NCBI RefSeq assembly: GCF_902859855.1
Contig: NZ_CADIKH010000003.1
Coordinates: forward strand, 186,001-250,000
Direction: 5' to 3'
Length of the DNA stretch: 64,000 nt
Origin: Paraburkholderia humisilvae
Lineage (GTDB): Bacteria; Pseudomonadota; Gammaproteobacteria; Burkholderiales; Burkholderiaceae
A program made the position numbers and the translations under genes. The notes under the pieces were generated by a model. It did no database searches and was not told the DNA's origin. It saw only the letters and a list, made by a program, of their open reading frames with translations. Every line of letters begins with the position of its first letter. The stretch's first letter is position 1. Shown here piece after piece: positions 10,201 through 18,752 of the stretch.

Positions 10201-10876
10201 TCACGCGGGCTTAACGTTCACCTACGGTTATTCCCACAGCGACGCGAGTGCAGCGGGTAACCCCGCAAGCGCGCGTGGCATCGTGGAAGGGTACATCGTG
10301 GGCGCATACGGCACCTGGTTCCAGAATGACAAGGACAAGCTCGGTGCCTATGTCGACACCTGGGTCAAGTACGGTTGGTTCAACAACCAGGTGCAGGGCG
10401 ACGAGTTGCCCACCGTGAAGTACGATGCCCATGGTTGGGCGATTTCCGGTGAACTGGGTTACGCGGTGCTGTTGCCCCATGATTGGGTGGTCGAACCGCA
10501 AGGACAGATCATCTACGTGGGCTACAACGAAAACAACATCACCGAGCAGAATGGCACCAATGTTACCGGTGCGAACTCAAACGGTGTGATTACGCGGCTG
10601 GGCGTGCGGACCGACCGAACGTTCATCCGCGACGATGGCCGCAAGGTGCAGCCTTATGTCACGCTGAACTGGTGGCATACGACCGCCAATAGCAGCGTCT
10701 CATTCAACCAGTTACCGATTGGCAGTCTCTATCCGGCCAACCGGTATGAGGTGAAACTGGGACTTAACACGGATCTCGGCAAAGGCTGGACCGGCTGGGC
10801 CAATGTGGCCGGGGCATGGGGTGAGCAAAGCTACCACGACTACACTGCCCGCGTCGGCGCGAAATACACCTGGTAG
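7229..10876 (+). CDS. Type Va autotransporter with pertactin/AIDA-type beta-barrel
   Basis: Surface protein of 1215 residues that exports its own passenger through a C-terminal barrel. The passenger (about 140-880) is rich in Gly/Asn/Thr with repeated short strands (FVNNGTFNL, FTNNGIVAL), typical of a right-handed beta-helix. A Pro/Glu linker (PPPNPEPGPEPTPPEP) near 890-905 leads to the pertactin-like junction (YRPEVAAYLANQHLAGQMF) and a barrel of about 270 residues ending in RVGAKYTW. GGGAG at 7216-7220 sits 8 bases before ATG 7229, which I prefer to GTG 7214. The N-terminus is odd: the only convincing signal-peptide core and cleavage site (SNSAFA/ADE) lies near residue 137. Function of the passenger is not predictable. 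Confidence 0.85.
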   Translation: MQTTQSRLYSPHAQPHFAKLRTMPPGSVRPFHALALILPATDAIANSTVDPNPADSAIVAEAGVTAGVSGATRAPHRGRGTTISNAVWTVLFDPSLEPTSGALNLRLTTANPCVRILSTSSLAASLLLGSGSNSAFAADECGAASGNPPSVTCTSAGNPYGSGILYNVGAPGLTLNAQGIAMDSMSNVGPGGLVVTETGTSTGPVTINLTGTNSIKALTSLATYGIGVTQAIGVASVSDVTVNATANINVTGLEDVRGVFVNNGVPNSAANLSIVFKGDVQIQANTTAAGVHARSASGAGNVSVDVSGNVTGAIQIARGGLVGIFAEPNVLGGTGNATVNYHSGTLTITGPGSNGIYAFNRGSGSADLTTDPGTVVVVTGGPGESPGSAISAQSWEGLAADGASVVATVASQILHIGETGDPRAAIKAYSGQDAPITVTYTGPGMTTEGDNGMGIFAQSGRGTVLINSSGPITTSGATSFGIRADSGTLSRAVLPANPQQDPPDVTGGLTGPSGIGGTVTVNATAPIKTSGIESHGIWATSATGAVNVTATSVTTTGEFTSGIAANGASTTVTVASGGTVMGGWQPGMSGVGPSTGLPAAGVVLGSSVGPAVLINNGTIGALSDRVVSGDPQIVNNGSMTGFVQLTTGVNSFVNNGTFNLRNFADTNGDGVRDTLRVAGSDLGSGTNNAFTNNGIVALQPNPSGATTFDTTGQYLPLGNTANAMAVNGPVQGQILGVKTFINSGTIDLQANPVAGDVLVISGGHTPGTNGGGQFVSNGGLLRVDTVLNAGGAATRSDTLVVDGTAVGANGATKIAVQNVGGQGALTANNGIMVVQVLDPSRSANGAFSLAGRAVAGAYEYQLLQGGVQDPDGNWYLRSEQTPPPNPEPGPEPTPPEPLYRPEVAAYLANQHLAGQMFVESLHDRLGEPQYVEGQGFDPQQDKPRSVWLRVVGNWEGSHSQDNNFQISSDTFLLEGGAELAKWKVLSEADRIHAGLTFTYGYSHSDASAAGNPASARGIVEGYIVGAYGTWFQNDKDKLGAYVDTWVKYGWFNNQVQGDELPTVKYDAHGWAISGELGYAVLLPHDWVVEPQGQIIYVGYNENNITEQNGTNVTGANSNGVITRLGVRTDRTFIRDDGRKVQPYVTLNWWHTTANSSVSFNQLPIGSLYPANRYEVKLGLNTDLGKGWTGWANVAGAWGEQSYHDYTARVGAKYTW

Positions 10877-11122
10877 CGCGCGAGTACACCCGTTTCCCTG
10901 GGTCAACCTCGACTCGCCGAAAAGGGAACACTGGACTCACAGCGACGATGGCTTCGATGTAAAGTAAATAGGCTGGTGCTGTTCAAAAGCCACATTCGGT
11001 TGAATGCATGGGTAGCGAATGGGCCAGCATGAAGCTATGTTGTTGCATGTCGGACAGGAAGCCCGTTGATGCCGTTGCCTATCGACGGCTTCGGGATGTC
11101 CGCACAAACCGGAGACCGCAGC

Positions 11123-11377
11123 ATGAAACAGGACATCGCACGCCAGGTACTCGTCGCAGCCGCCCTGGCAAGCCTTTCCGTCGTAACGACGCAAACCGCG
11201 CACGCCGAAAAGAAGGTTCAATGCTATGGCATCGCCAAAGCAGGACAGAACGATTGCGCGAGCAAGACGGGCGTACATGGCTGCGCAGGAGAAGCGAAGG
11301 TCGACTACGACAAGGGCGATTTCAGGAACGTGCCTGAAGGCACCTGCAAGAAGCTGGGCGGCACGGTGGGCGATTGA
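11123..11377 (+). CDS. bufA: DUF2282 bufferin-like precursor peptide (BufA)
   Basis: Small periplasmic protein of 84 residues of the DUF2282 family. A Sec signal (1-28, ending AHA/EKK) precedes a core with four cysteines at 34, 45, 54 and 75, in the family motifs [14 protein letters not shown] and VPEGTC. Members recently called bufferins are modified on cysteine by the partner MNIO enzyme and bind copper in the periplasm; I rely on that published family knowledge. GGAG at 11111-11114 lies 8 bases before this ATG; earlier in-frame ATGs would spoil the signal peptide. The stop overlaps the next gene, supporting an operon. Confidence 0.85.
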   Translation: MKQDIARQVLVAAALASLSVVTTQTAHAEKKVQCYGIAKAGQNDCASKTGVHGCAGEAKVDYDKGDFRNVPEGTCKKLGGTVGD

Positions 11378-12264
11378 CTCGCATTCGACACGTTGCAACC
11401 GTGAAAGCGCTTCTGAATGAACGCAACGTATTCGCTGAACCGGCGGGTGTCGGCGTCGGACTGCGGCACACGCACTACGCCGATTTTCTTGCAGCCGTGC
11501 CCGCGGTCGATTGGGTCGAAGTGCATAGCGAAAACTACTTCGGCGACGGCGGATACGATCTTCATGTGCTGGAGACGGTCAGGCATGATCTTCCCGTCAG
11601 CCTTCATGGTGTCGGGCTGGGCCTCGGTTCGGCGACGCCGCTGGACACCGTGCATGTCGGCAAGCTCAAGCGCCTTGCCGACCGTATCTGTCCGGCGCTG
11701 GTGTCCGAGCACCTTTGCTGGAACGAAGCGACGTCCGGCTATCTCAACGACCTGCTGCCGTTGCCTCTGACCGACGGGGCGCTCGATCATCTGCGCGTGC
11801 GGGTCGATACACTTCAGGAAGCGCTCGCACGCCCCATCCTGCTTGAAAACGTGTCGGCCTATGTTCGATTCGAATCCGACCAGTACGGCGAAACGGCCTT
11901 TCTCGCCGAGCTTGCGCGTCGCACGGGCTGTGGCGTGCTGCTGGATATCAACAACCTCTACGTCAATCAACGCAATCACGGAGAGGATGCGATCAGCGCG
12001 ATGAATGCGCTCCCACCACATGTTGTCGGTGAAATTCATCTTGCAGGACATAGCGTGACCGATATCGCGGTCATCGACGATCATGGTTCCCGCGTGACAG
12101 CGGACGTCTGGACACTGTACGAATACGCGCTGCGGCGTTTCGGTCATCGTCCCACCCTGATTGAATGGGACACCCACATACCGCCGTTTGCGGACTTGCT
12201 GGGTGAAGCGAACAAGGCGCGCGAGCATCAAGCTCGCCTTATGGACTTGAATCAGGGACCGTGA
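11374..12264 (+). CDS. bufB: DUF692 multinuclear non-haem iron oxidase (MNIO, BufB)
   Basis: Predicted cytoplasmic TIM-barrel enzyme of the DUF692/MNIO family, 296 residues, thought to install the cysteine modification on the BufA precursor. Metal-site motifs expected for the family are visible: [56 protein letters not shown] and LIEWDTHIP. The TTG start overlaps the bufA stop as TTGA, suggesting translational coupling. A GTG at 11401 would give 287 residues, still 15 residues ahead of the GVGVGLR motif, and is a real alternative. No strong ribosome-binding site settles it. Confidence 0.85.
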   Translation: MTRIRHVATVKALLNERNVFAEPAGVGVGLRHTHYADFLAAVPAVDWVEVHSENYFGDGGYDLHVLETVRHDLPVSLHGVGLGLGSATPLDTVHVGKLKRLADRICPALVSEHLCWNEATSGYLNDLLPLPLTDGALDHLRVRVDTLQEALARPILLENVSAYVRFESDQYGETAFLAELARRTGCGVLLDINNLYVNQRNHGEDAISAMNALPPHVVGEIHLAGHSVTDIAVIDDHGSRVTADVWTLYEYALRRFGHRPTLIEWDTHIPPFADLLGEANKAREHQARLMDLNQGP

Positions 12265-12267
12265 TCG

Positions 12268-13038
12268 GTGAAGGCGCCACTCGACGACATTCAACAGCGT
12301 TTCGCCGATGCGATGCGCGACCCGGACAACGAGTCTTCAGTAGTCGGGCAGCTTTCGACAAGCGCGGACATCGCAGCGCGGCGCCTGGACGTGTACCGCG
12401 GTAACGCCCAGGCACATTGGCGCGTCGCGCTGGCAGACGCCTATCCTGTGTTGCGGGCGCTGACGGGCGAAACGTATTTTTCGGCACTTGCGCGCGCCTA
12501 TGTCCGCGTATTTCCATCGCGTAGCGGCGATCTGAACCAGTTCGGAGCAAAACTGGCTGCATTCATTTCGGACTGGGAACGGAATTCACGCTACGACTAT
12601 TTCGGGGACGTAGCGCGGCTCGAGTGGGCCGTTCATACCGCGTGGTACGCCGCCGACGCGATGGCGCTCAGCGCGCAACAGTGGCAGCAAACCAGCAGCG
12701 AAAGACTGCTCGCCAACAGGCTCGCAGTGCATCCGGCCTGCGCCGCGATGCACTCGCGTCACGCCATTGCGGACATCTGGCGTGCGCACCAGGCTAACGG
12801 AACCCCTCCCGAACGTATCGATAGGCCGGTGTGGATACTCGTCGTGCGGCCACACTGGCGGCCTTTCGTAGTCGATCAAAGCCGCGCGGCACACGAGGCA
12901 TTCATCGCGTTGCAAGGCGGCCGGACATTGAACGAGGCAATCGACATCGCCTTGGGTGTTGATCCCTGTTTCGATATCTCAACGCAACTGAAAAGCTGGA
13001 TCGAGGTTAGCGCAATCACCGGCTTAGCGACACGATAA
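12268..13038 (+). CDS. bufC: DUF2063 partner protein (BufC)
   Basis: Protein of 256 residues of the DUF2063 family, the usual third gene after DUF2282 and DUF692; in related RiPP systems it helps the MNIO enzyme recognise its precursor. The N-terminal half carries the family pattern RRLDVYRGNAQAHW followed by LADAYPVLRALTGETYF and FVS-like AYVRVFPSRSGDLNQFG. The GTG start is 3 bp past the bufB stop. There is no DoxX-type bufD after it: the next gene converges from the other strand after only 5 bp. Confidence 0.8.
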   Translation: MKAPLDDIQQRFADAMRDPDNESSVVGQLSTSADIAARRLDVYRGNAQAHWRVALADAYPVLRALTGETYFSALARAYVRVFPSRSGDLNQFGAKLAAFISDWERNSRYDYFGDVARLEWAVHTAWYAADAMALSAQQWQQTSSERLLANRLAVHPACAAMHSRHAIADIWRAHQANGTPPERIDRPVWILVVRPHWRPFVVDQSRAAHEAFIALQGGRTLNEAIDIALGVDPCFDISTQLKSWIEVSAITGLATR

Positions 13039-13043
13039 AAAGC

Positions 13044-14543
13044 TCACGGTGGCGAAGTGCGGCGGCATCTGACGCACAGTGTGCGGTCGACTAGCCAGAC
13101 TGCGACGAGCGTGACGCCCATCAGCGGAAACACCATACCGAGCACCACGAGGCCGAGCGCCCAGCCGCGCATCGGCACAGTGGCGCGCTCGCGCGTGGGC
13201 GCGCCGAGCGTACCGGCTGGCCGGCGCTTCCACCACATCACGCAGCCGGTGACAGCGAGCGTCGCGAGTCCGAGCGAAATCGCCGTACAGATGAGCTGAT
13301 TCGCAAGACCGGCGTAGCGGCCCATATGCAGCGACGTGCCGTAAGACACTGCCTTTGACACTGCGCCGTAATCACCGTAACGGATGTCTTTCAGAACCGC
13401 GCCGCTGTACTGGTCGATATAGAGCGTGCGTTCGAGCTTCGGATCGGCCGGGAAATACGACACCGTGTATACGCCGGTGGCGGACGCCGGTAATGCGATG
13501 TCATAGCCATCTGTCAGGCCGAGTGCGCGCACCCGCGCGACGACACGGCCGAGCGTCCACGCCGAATTGCCGGCGTCGCGCGACTGCGGCACCGGCGCGG
13601 CACCGACAGCCCATGGCACTTGCGGCAGCGGTAGATCGTCCATCGTCATGCCCGGCATCGCATTCATATCCGACTCATGCGATGGGTGCGTCGCCTGATC
13701 GCCAATCACATGGGGAGGATTCACGGCCGTCCGCATGTGCTGTCGAGCGGCGTCTCGCGGCAACGTCGACTGCAGCGGCAGCCCACCCCACGAGCCCGGC
13801 GGTGAACCCAGACCGGCGCTCGTCGCGAGCGACTTGAACTGCTTGCCCCATGAACCGGTCCACGGCAGGCCCGTGATCACGAACGCAAGCGCACCGAGCG
13901 CAAGCCAGACGCCGAGCGCGGCGTGCACACTCTTCCACAGCGGTCGGCCTCGCAGCGTAAAGTGCGGCGCCAGTGCGGCGCGCAGCGTCGTGCCTGCGCG
14001 CGGCCACCACAACGCCACACCGGTGCCGACCATCACGAGCGTCCAGCACGCGACCAGTTCCATCAGCAGTTCGCCAGGCTTGCCGAGCAGCAGCTTGCGG
14101 TGAATCATCCGGTCGACCTGCATGAAGCGGTCGTCAACGCTCAGCGTGCCAAGCACCGCGCCGTCGTATGGATTCAGGTACACGCTCTGCCTGTCGCCGC
14201 CCGGTAGCCGGAAGATGAACTCCGCACTACGGTCCGGGCGAGACGAGATACGGGCCGTCGTGGCGACCGATCCCACGGGCAGCGCGCGGCGCGCATTCGC
14301 GAGCAACGCATCTTCGTCGACGGGCGCTACGACACGCGGCGTGACGACCAGCCGGTGCGGATATAGCAGCGGCTCGATCTGAGGCTGGAAGCAATACAGC
14401 GTGCCGGTCAACGCCAGCACTACGAGCAACGGCATCACGAACAGACCGGCATAGAAATGCCAGCGCCACAGCGTGCGGTAGCCTCGGCTCGCCGACGGCG
14501 CGACAGCCGATGTTGAACGCGCGTCGGTTGCAGTACTGGACAT
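13044..14543 (-). CDS. PepSY-associated membrane protein (iron/copper reductase-like)
   Basis: Integral inner-membrane protein of 499 residues with about five membrane segments: residues about 27-48, 170-190, 205-228, 405-425 and 440-460. Between them are two periplasmic PepSY-like stretches (for example VYLNPYDGAVLGTLSVDDRF and LYIDQYSGAVLKDIRYGDYG). Such proteins are commonly paired with TonB-dependent receptors and proposed to reduce imported metal chelates. It is the third gene of a DUF2946, TonB receptor, PepSY set, 76 bp after the receptor. AAAGAGAG before ATG (complement of 14541-14543) selects this start over an upstream alternative. A Met/His segment (residues about 290-310, including HESDMNAMPGMTMDD) could bind copper, but that is inference. 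Confidence 0.8.
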   Translation of the reverse strand: MSSTATDARSTSAVAPSASRGYRTLWRWHFYAGLFVMPLLVVLALTGTLYCFQPQIEPLLYPHRLVVTPRVVAPVDEDALLANARRALPVGSVATTARISSRPDRSAEFIFRLPGGDRQSVYLNPYDGAVLGTLSVDDRFMQVDRMIHRKLLLGKPGELLMELVACWTLVMVGTGVALWWPRAGTTLRAALAPHFTLRGRPLWKSVHAALGVWLALGALAFVITGLPWTGSWGKQFKSLATSAGLGSPPGSWGGLPLQSTLPRDAARQHMRTAVNPPHVIGDQATHPSHESDMNAMPGMTMDDLPLPQVPWAVGAAPVPQSRDAGNSAWTLGRVVARVRALGLTDGYDIALPASATGVYTVSYFPADPKLERTLYIDQYSGAVLKDIRYGDYGAVSKAVSYGTSLHMGRYAGLANQLICTAISLGLATLAVTGCVMWWKRRPAGTLGAPTRERATVPMRGWALGLVVLGMVFPLMGVTLVAVWLVDRTLCVRCRRTSPP

Positions 14544-14619
14544 GGAACACCTCTCTTTCAGGTTAACCACGCGCCGGCCGGCTTGATTTCCGGGCACGGC
14601 GCGATCCGCGACCGGTCGA

Positions 14620-17061
14620 TCAAAGGTCATATTTCAGCTCTGCATAGAACGTGCGCTGCGGAAACGGGTGGAACAGGAAGTACTTGCGGTTGTTCAGGTT
14701 GTCGACGCCGAGCGCGGCGCCCCAGTGCCTGTCCAGTTGCAGATGCACGCGCGCATCCATCACGAAGTAGCTCTGGAAGCCCTGATACGTCGCAGGATTG
14801 CTGTCGCTGTTGTCGACGGTCGCAAAGAGGCGCGAACTGTAACGTGCGGCAAGCGTAAAGGCCCAGCGGTTATCCGGCCGGTACGTCGCCGCGAGCATCG
14901 CACGCCATGTCGGCACGTAGGGCACCTGCTTGCCGACCGCCGTACTGCCGGAGGACGACACGAAGCCGTCGTCCTCCAGGATGCGCGCGTTGACATAGGT
15001 GAGGTTGCCGGACAGCGAAAGCCCCTTGATCAGCACGTTGTCCTGCGTGCCGGCGATCTCGGCACCCGTCTCGCGTGTCCTGCCGACGTTCTGCGTGACC
15101 GATACCGGTGTCGCGAAGCCCGGCACCGTCGATGTCTGCGAGATCAGCGCGTCGGATACGTATTCGTCGAATACGGACAACCGCAGCTGGCCGTCGCTGA
15201 CGTCGCGCTCGAGCGCGAGTTCGCCGGACAGCACGCTTTCGGGCTTCAGGAACGGGTTAGCCTGCACGAACGTCGTGCCGGTCTGCACGGTCTGGTACAG
15301 CTCGCCGACGGTCGGGAAGCGCAGCGCCTTGCCGAACGAGCCAGTGATCGACCAGATGTCGGACAGGTCCCAGCGCAGCGACGCCTTCGGCGAGAAGCCA
15401 TTGCGGCTCAGGCTCGGCTGATTGATCGATATGCCGCCGTTGCTGCTGGTCGCGAAGTTGAAGCCGTCATACGCACGCCACGTTTCGAAGCGGCCGCCCA
15501 GCGTCGCCTGCAACGAGGGCGCGATGCGCCAGACGTCCTGCGCCCATAACGCAGCGGTCTGCGTCTTGCCGAGTGAATTGCTGAAGAGCGACCCATCTTC
15601 GCCTTCGGATGCCCAGTTGGTCGTGTTGAAAGTCGGGCTCACCAGCTTGAACTGATCGTAGTGCGCGCCGAAGCTCACGATGTTCGCGCCGGCGATGCCT
15701 TGCGGCCGCCACGTGCCCTTCAGGTCGACGGTCGTCCAGCCGGTGCCGCCCATATCGGTGGTGCGGCCCGGGCCGCCTGCGAGCGCCGCCGGATAAACGC
15801 CGCTCGACAGCGCGCTCAGGTCCTGCAGGTAATAGAAGTTGCTGACAATCAACTGCCAGTCGAACGGCCCCTGTGTGTGGCTATCGACGGTCAGGCTTTG
15901 CATCAGATGTTCCTGCTCGACATTGTTCGCCGTGAACTGTCCGGCGATCGTTGCCGCGTTGTACGCGAACCCGCCGAGGTTCACGCTGCCGCTTGTCGCG
16001 CCGTAGAACGGCGTACCGTCGGCGGTTTGCAGATAGGTCTGCGCGCGCGCCTTCTGGTTGTTCTGCCAGTAGCCGAGTGCGTACGTCGCGCTGAGCGTCG
16101 GCGTGAAGTCGTATGCGACTTTTAGCGCCGCGTTATCCTGGATCGTGTGAATGAAGTTGCCCGCACCAATCACTTGAATCGGCTGCCCGGTACGGTTACG
16201 GTCGGCAAACGCGCCGTTCACGACAGGCAGATTCGCTGCGGCCGGCGTGGTCGACTGCGGGACCGTTCCGAACGTGATCGGCTGGCTGAAACTGTCCAGA
16301 TGGCTCGCGGAGAGTAGCCACGACAGCTTGCCGACCTTGTCGCCGAGCGTCGCGCTGTATTGCTGGGACGGTTCGGTCTCGTGAGTGCCGTACAGGTCGA
16401 ACTGCTGGATCGCGCCGGTCACCGCGACGCTCGCCTCGAACTGCTTCGGCATTCTGGTTGTGATTTCGGTGACGGCGCCGTACGAATTCCCCGGGAACTG
16501 CGCGGCGAACGGCCCGTATAGCACGTCGACCCGCTCGATCTGATCCGGCGACACCATGAACCATTGTGGCGAGCCATTCTGGTTGTTGTTGTTGATCAGC
16601 GCGCTCAACAGCACGCCGTCCGCGTAGACCAGACTGCGCGCGCTCGCATTGATGCCGGTGGTGCGCGTCGACATCGGTGCCTGCGTGTCGCCGATAAAGC
16701 GCTTGCGCACCAGCACGTCCGGCATGTATTTCAGTGCATCGGACGCGTCCGTTGCATTGATCGTCTCGTCTATCTGTTTTGCGGTAATGCTCTGCGTGGT
16801 TTGCGGAAGCTGGTTCTTTTCCGCGAAGGAACGCTGACCGGTGACCTGGACGGCCGGCAAGGCTTTGGTGTCACCGGGCGTTCCAGTTGCGTGATTGTCC
16901 GCTCCGGGCGAACTGTCGTTGTCCGCGGCGGGTGTGGGTGGGGTGTCGCCGGCGGCGACGGCGAATCCGTGGGTCACGCCCACGGCAGCAAACAGCAGCA
17001 GTGCACGAGTGAGTACACGCGGCACAACGCATACCGTGCCTGAATGGCGCGGAATGGACAT
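14620..17061 (-). CDS. TonB-dependent outer-membrane receptor, probably copper-linked
   Basis: Outer-membrane receptor of 813 residues. After a signal peptide (cleaved near AVA at about 37) and a Pro/Asp-rich linker comes a plug (about 70-210) with VQVTGQR and TAKQIDETINATDASDALKY, then DQIERVDVLYGPFAAQFPGN. The barrel ends in FYAELKYDL. The ligand cannot be read from the sequence. The flanking DUF2946 and PepSY genes are the companions seen in copper-responsive receptor clusters. A TTG six codons upstream is possible, but the ATG at 17059-17061 gives a normal signal peptide. Confidence 0.88.
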   Translation of the reverse strand: MSIPRHSGTVCVVPRVLTRALLLFAAVGVTHGFAVAAGDTPPTPAADNDSSPGADNHATGTPGDTKALPAVQVTGQRSFAEKNQLPQTTQSITAKQIDETINATDASDALKYMPDVLVRKRFIGDTQAPMSTRTTGINASARSLVYADGVLLSALINNNNQNGSPQWFMVSPDQIERVDVLYGPFAAQFPGNSYGAVTEITTRMPKQFEASVAVTGAIQQFDLYGTHETEPSQQYSATLGDKVGKLSWLLSASHLDSFSQPITFGTVPQSTTPAAANLPVVNGAFADRNRTGQPIQVIGAGNFIHTIQDNAALKVAYDFTPTLSATYALGYWQNNQKARAQTYLQTADGTPFYGATSGSVNLGGFAYNAATIAGQFTANNVEQEHLMQSLTVDSHTQGPFDWQLIVSNFYYLQDLSALSSGVYPAALAGGPGRTTDMGGTGWTTVDLKGTWRPQGIAGANIVSFGAHYDQFKLVSPTFNTTNWASEGEDGSLFSNSLGKTQTAALWAQDVWRIAPSLQATLGGRFETWRAYDGFNFATSSNGGISINQPSLSRNGFSPKASLRWDLSDIWSITGSFGKALRFPTVGELYQTVQTGTTFVQANPFLKPESVLSGELALERDVSDGQLRLSVFDEYVSDALISQTSTVPGFATPVSVTQNVGRTRETGAEIAGTQDNVLIKGLSLSGNLTYVNARILEDDGFVSSSGSTAVGKQVPYVPTWRAMLAATYRPDNRWAFTLAARYSSRLFATVDNSDSNPATYQGFQSYFVMDARVHLQLDRHWGAALGVDNLNNRKYFLFHPFPQRTFYAELKYDL

Positions 17062-17152
17062 GTGAAGAAATCCCGTCAAGGCAAGGCTGGCCGCGTTCTC
17101 CCTATGAAGGCGCGGCAGGGTCGCAATGCGCCGTCAAGGCGTTGCGATTCTT

Positions 17153-17530
17153 TTACAGACTCGACAGAACGGGGCGCGGAGGGGCGCGTGGGCGGCCCGA
17201 CGGGAAGGCGCCAAGCGGCGTGAAGCGGGTGGATAGCACGGGCGCCAACGCGATCGCGACGAGCACGATCAGCACCGGCATCATCGGCGGCACGGTTGGC
17301 GCCGCGACGTGGTCCGCGAGGAGATCACAGTAGCCGCACGCGGCGAGCGGATCGCCGTTCATCCGATGGGTATCGCCCCCGTCCGGCTGGAGCGCCGAGC
17401 AAAGCACGGCACCCGGCGCGTCCGCATAAGCCGACACGATGAGCTGACTGACGAGCGGCACGAGCATGACGAGGCACATGGCAATGATGCCAAGCCATGC
17501 GGTCAACCGTTTGCGTGCGCGATAAGTCAT
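17153..17530 (-). CDS. DUF2946 family membrane protein
   Basis: Protein of 125 residues with an N-terminal hydrophobic segment (about 11-35), a periplasmic part containing CGYCDLLADH (Cys 65, Cys 68, His 74), and a second hydrophobic segment (about 80-102). This matches DUF2946, a family repeatedly found next to TonB receptors and PepSY proteins and linked with copper. The C-x-x-C...H set could bind the metal. The gene begins the minus-strand set, 91 bp before the receptor. The start is chosen because the upstream extension is Arg/Pro-rich and not conserved-looking. Confidence 0.78.
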   Translation of the reverse strand: MTYRARKRLTAWLGIIAMCLVMLVPLVSQLIVSAYADAPGAVLCSALQPDGGDTHRMNGDPLAACGYCDLLADHVAAPTVPPMMPVLIVLVAIALAPVLSTRFTPLGAFPSGRPRAPPRPVLSSL

Positions 17531-17833
17531 GGTGCGGGAGCGGATAAAAACCGTGCGGAGTTTAACATCTCGCATTGAGTGAAACCAGCGAGATAGGCGT
17601 GCTGGCTTCGGCGCTAAAGTGCATCGCGAAGTTGGCCGCTTCGATGAATGCCCAGCACAGGTATGGATTGCCGTTTGGGGCCGCCCGTTATGCAAACCGC
17701 AGTCGGCTCCGCTTCATCGGGGCAGCCCCGCATTCCGCCTACAGTAGAGGGCCGAGCGGCTTGGGTTAGCGAAGGAAAAGGTCCTGGCCGAGGACATCAT
17801 TTATTTCGACGCTGCCACCCATGACTAAGGCCG

Positions 17834-18229
17834 TCAGTTTAGGCGAGAAGCGTGGGTCTCATTGAAATCCGCTCTTAGCGGTGCCGTGTCATAGATGATG
17901 GTCAATTCGGTGAACCGGTCGCGCGCCAGCGTCAGGTTAAAGACATCGACACATTCAAAATTCACCACCTTGCCGCTTTTCAGGGTCCACTTATAGTGGA
18001 AATGAAGGGCTACGGACGAGCCGTCGTTCGTTGTATCGAAGATATGCAGCAGAGTCGTGTCGGAACGGTTTGTGTCGACGAACAACTCACGGTAGAAGGC
18101 TTCAGCGGACATGGTGCCGTACAACGGGGAGACGACAGTGGCACCCGGCACAAATAGCGCCAATACCCTATCGGCATTACCCTCGTTCATCGCGGCGAGG
18201 TAGCTTTTGCACAGTTGTTCAGGGTTCAT
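17834..18229 (-). CDS. NTF2-like / SnoaL-fold protein
   Basis: Protein of 131 residues with the cone-shaped NTF2-like fold pattern: helix LCKSYLAAMNEGNADRVLAL, the motif LFVPGATVVSPLYG, then strands ending RFTELTIIYDTAPLR. The family covers isomerases, hydrolases and binding proteins, so no reaction can be named. No signal peptide. It stands alone; the upstream neighbour is a porin gene on the other strand. Confidence 0.7.
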   Translation of the reverse strand: MNPEQLCKSYLAAMNEGNADRVLALFVPGATVVSPLYGTMSAEAFYRELFVDTNRSDTTLLHIFDTTNDGSSVALHFHYKWTLKSGKVVNFECVDVFNLTLARDRFTELTIIYDTAPLRADFNETHASRLN

Positions 18230-18752
18230 TCGATTTAACTTGGGAATCTGGAAAGAAAACGCTCTGTGGCCGAGATGACCATAGAGCAGAATAAGCCCGC
18301 TCCACCCGCCCCAAAAACAACACCTTTAGGGGGCAGTCTTTGCCGGCGAGGCTTCGTAGCGAGTTGCTGCGAATTTCCGCCGTATGCACCTCTCCATTGG
18401 CAATCCTCAGTGGGTAATGCGCATGATGGCGGATCGCAATCACGAAGGACGTGAAGGCTTGCATGTGCAGTTGTACCTTCAGTTTCTGAACTCGTCAACG
18501 AAAGGTTATTGTCGGTCTGTTTCCAGTTAGGACGATAAAGCATTTATTTCCCGGAAATCCAAGTAAATTCCGAATTTCGAAATAGTGCATTCCCGAAACG
18601 ATTATTGGCGGCGGCGACGCGCGCGGACAATACGCGTGCTGGATCAACGCAGTGCTCACGATACCGATGACGTTCGTAAAAACAGTAAGGAATCCAGATT
18701 CTTCTGGTTACCCGACTCAATCAAAATACCCGTTCTCTTGTGGACTACTATC
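18230..18752. other. Intergenic region, possible dispersed repeat
   Basis: About 520 bp between the divergent NTF2-like and porin genes. 18590-18752 should hold the porin promoter and leader. 18320-18470 is GC-rich and open in opposite frames, and resembles short frames I recall as widespread between genes in Burkholderia-type genomes, so it may be a dispersed repeat. No gene is supported. Confidence 0.3.

Noticed and set aside
14668..15549. Plus-strand open frame opposite the TonB receptor
   Set aside because: Antisense shadow of a well-supported outer-membrane receptor.
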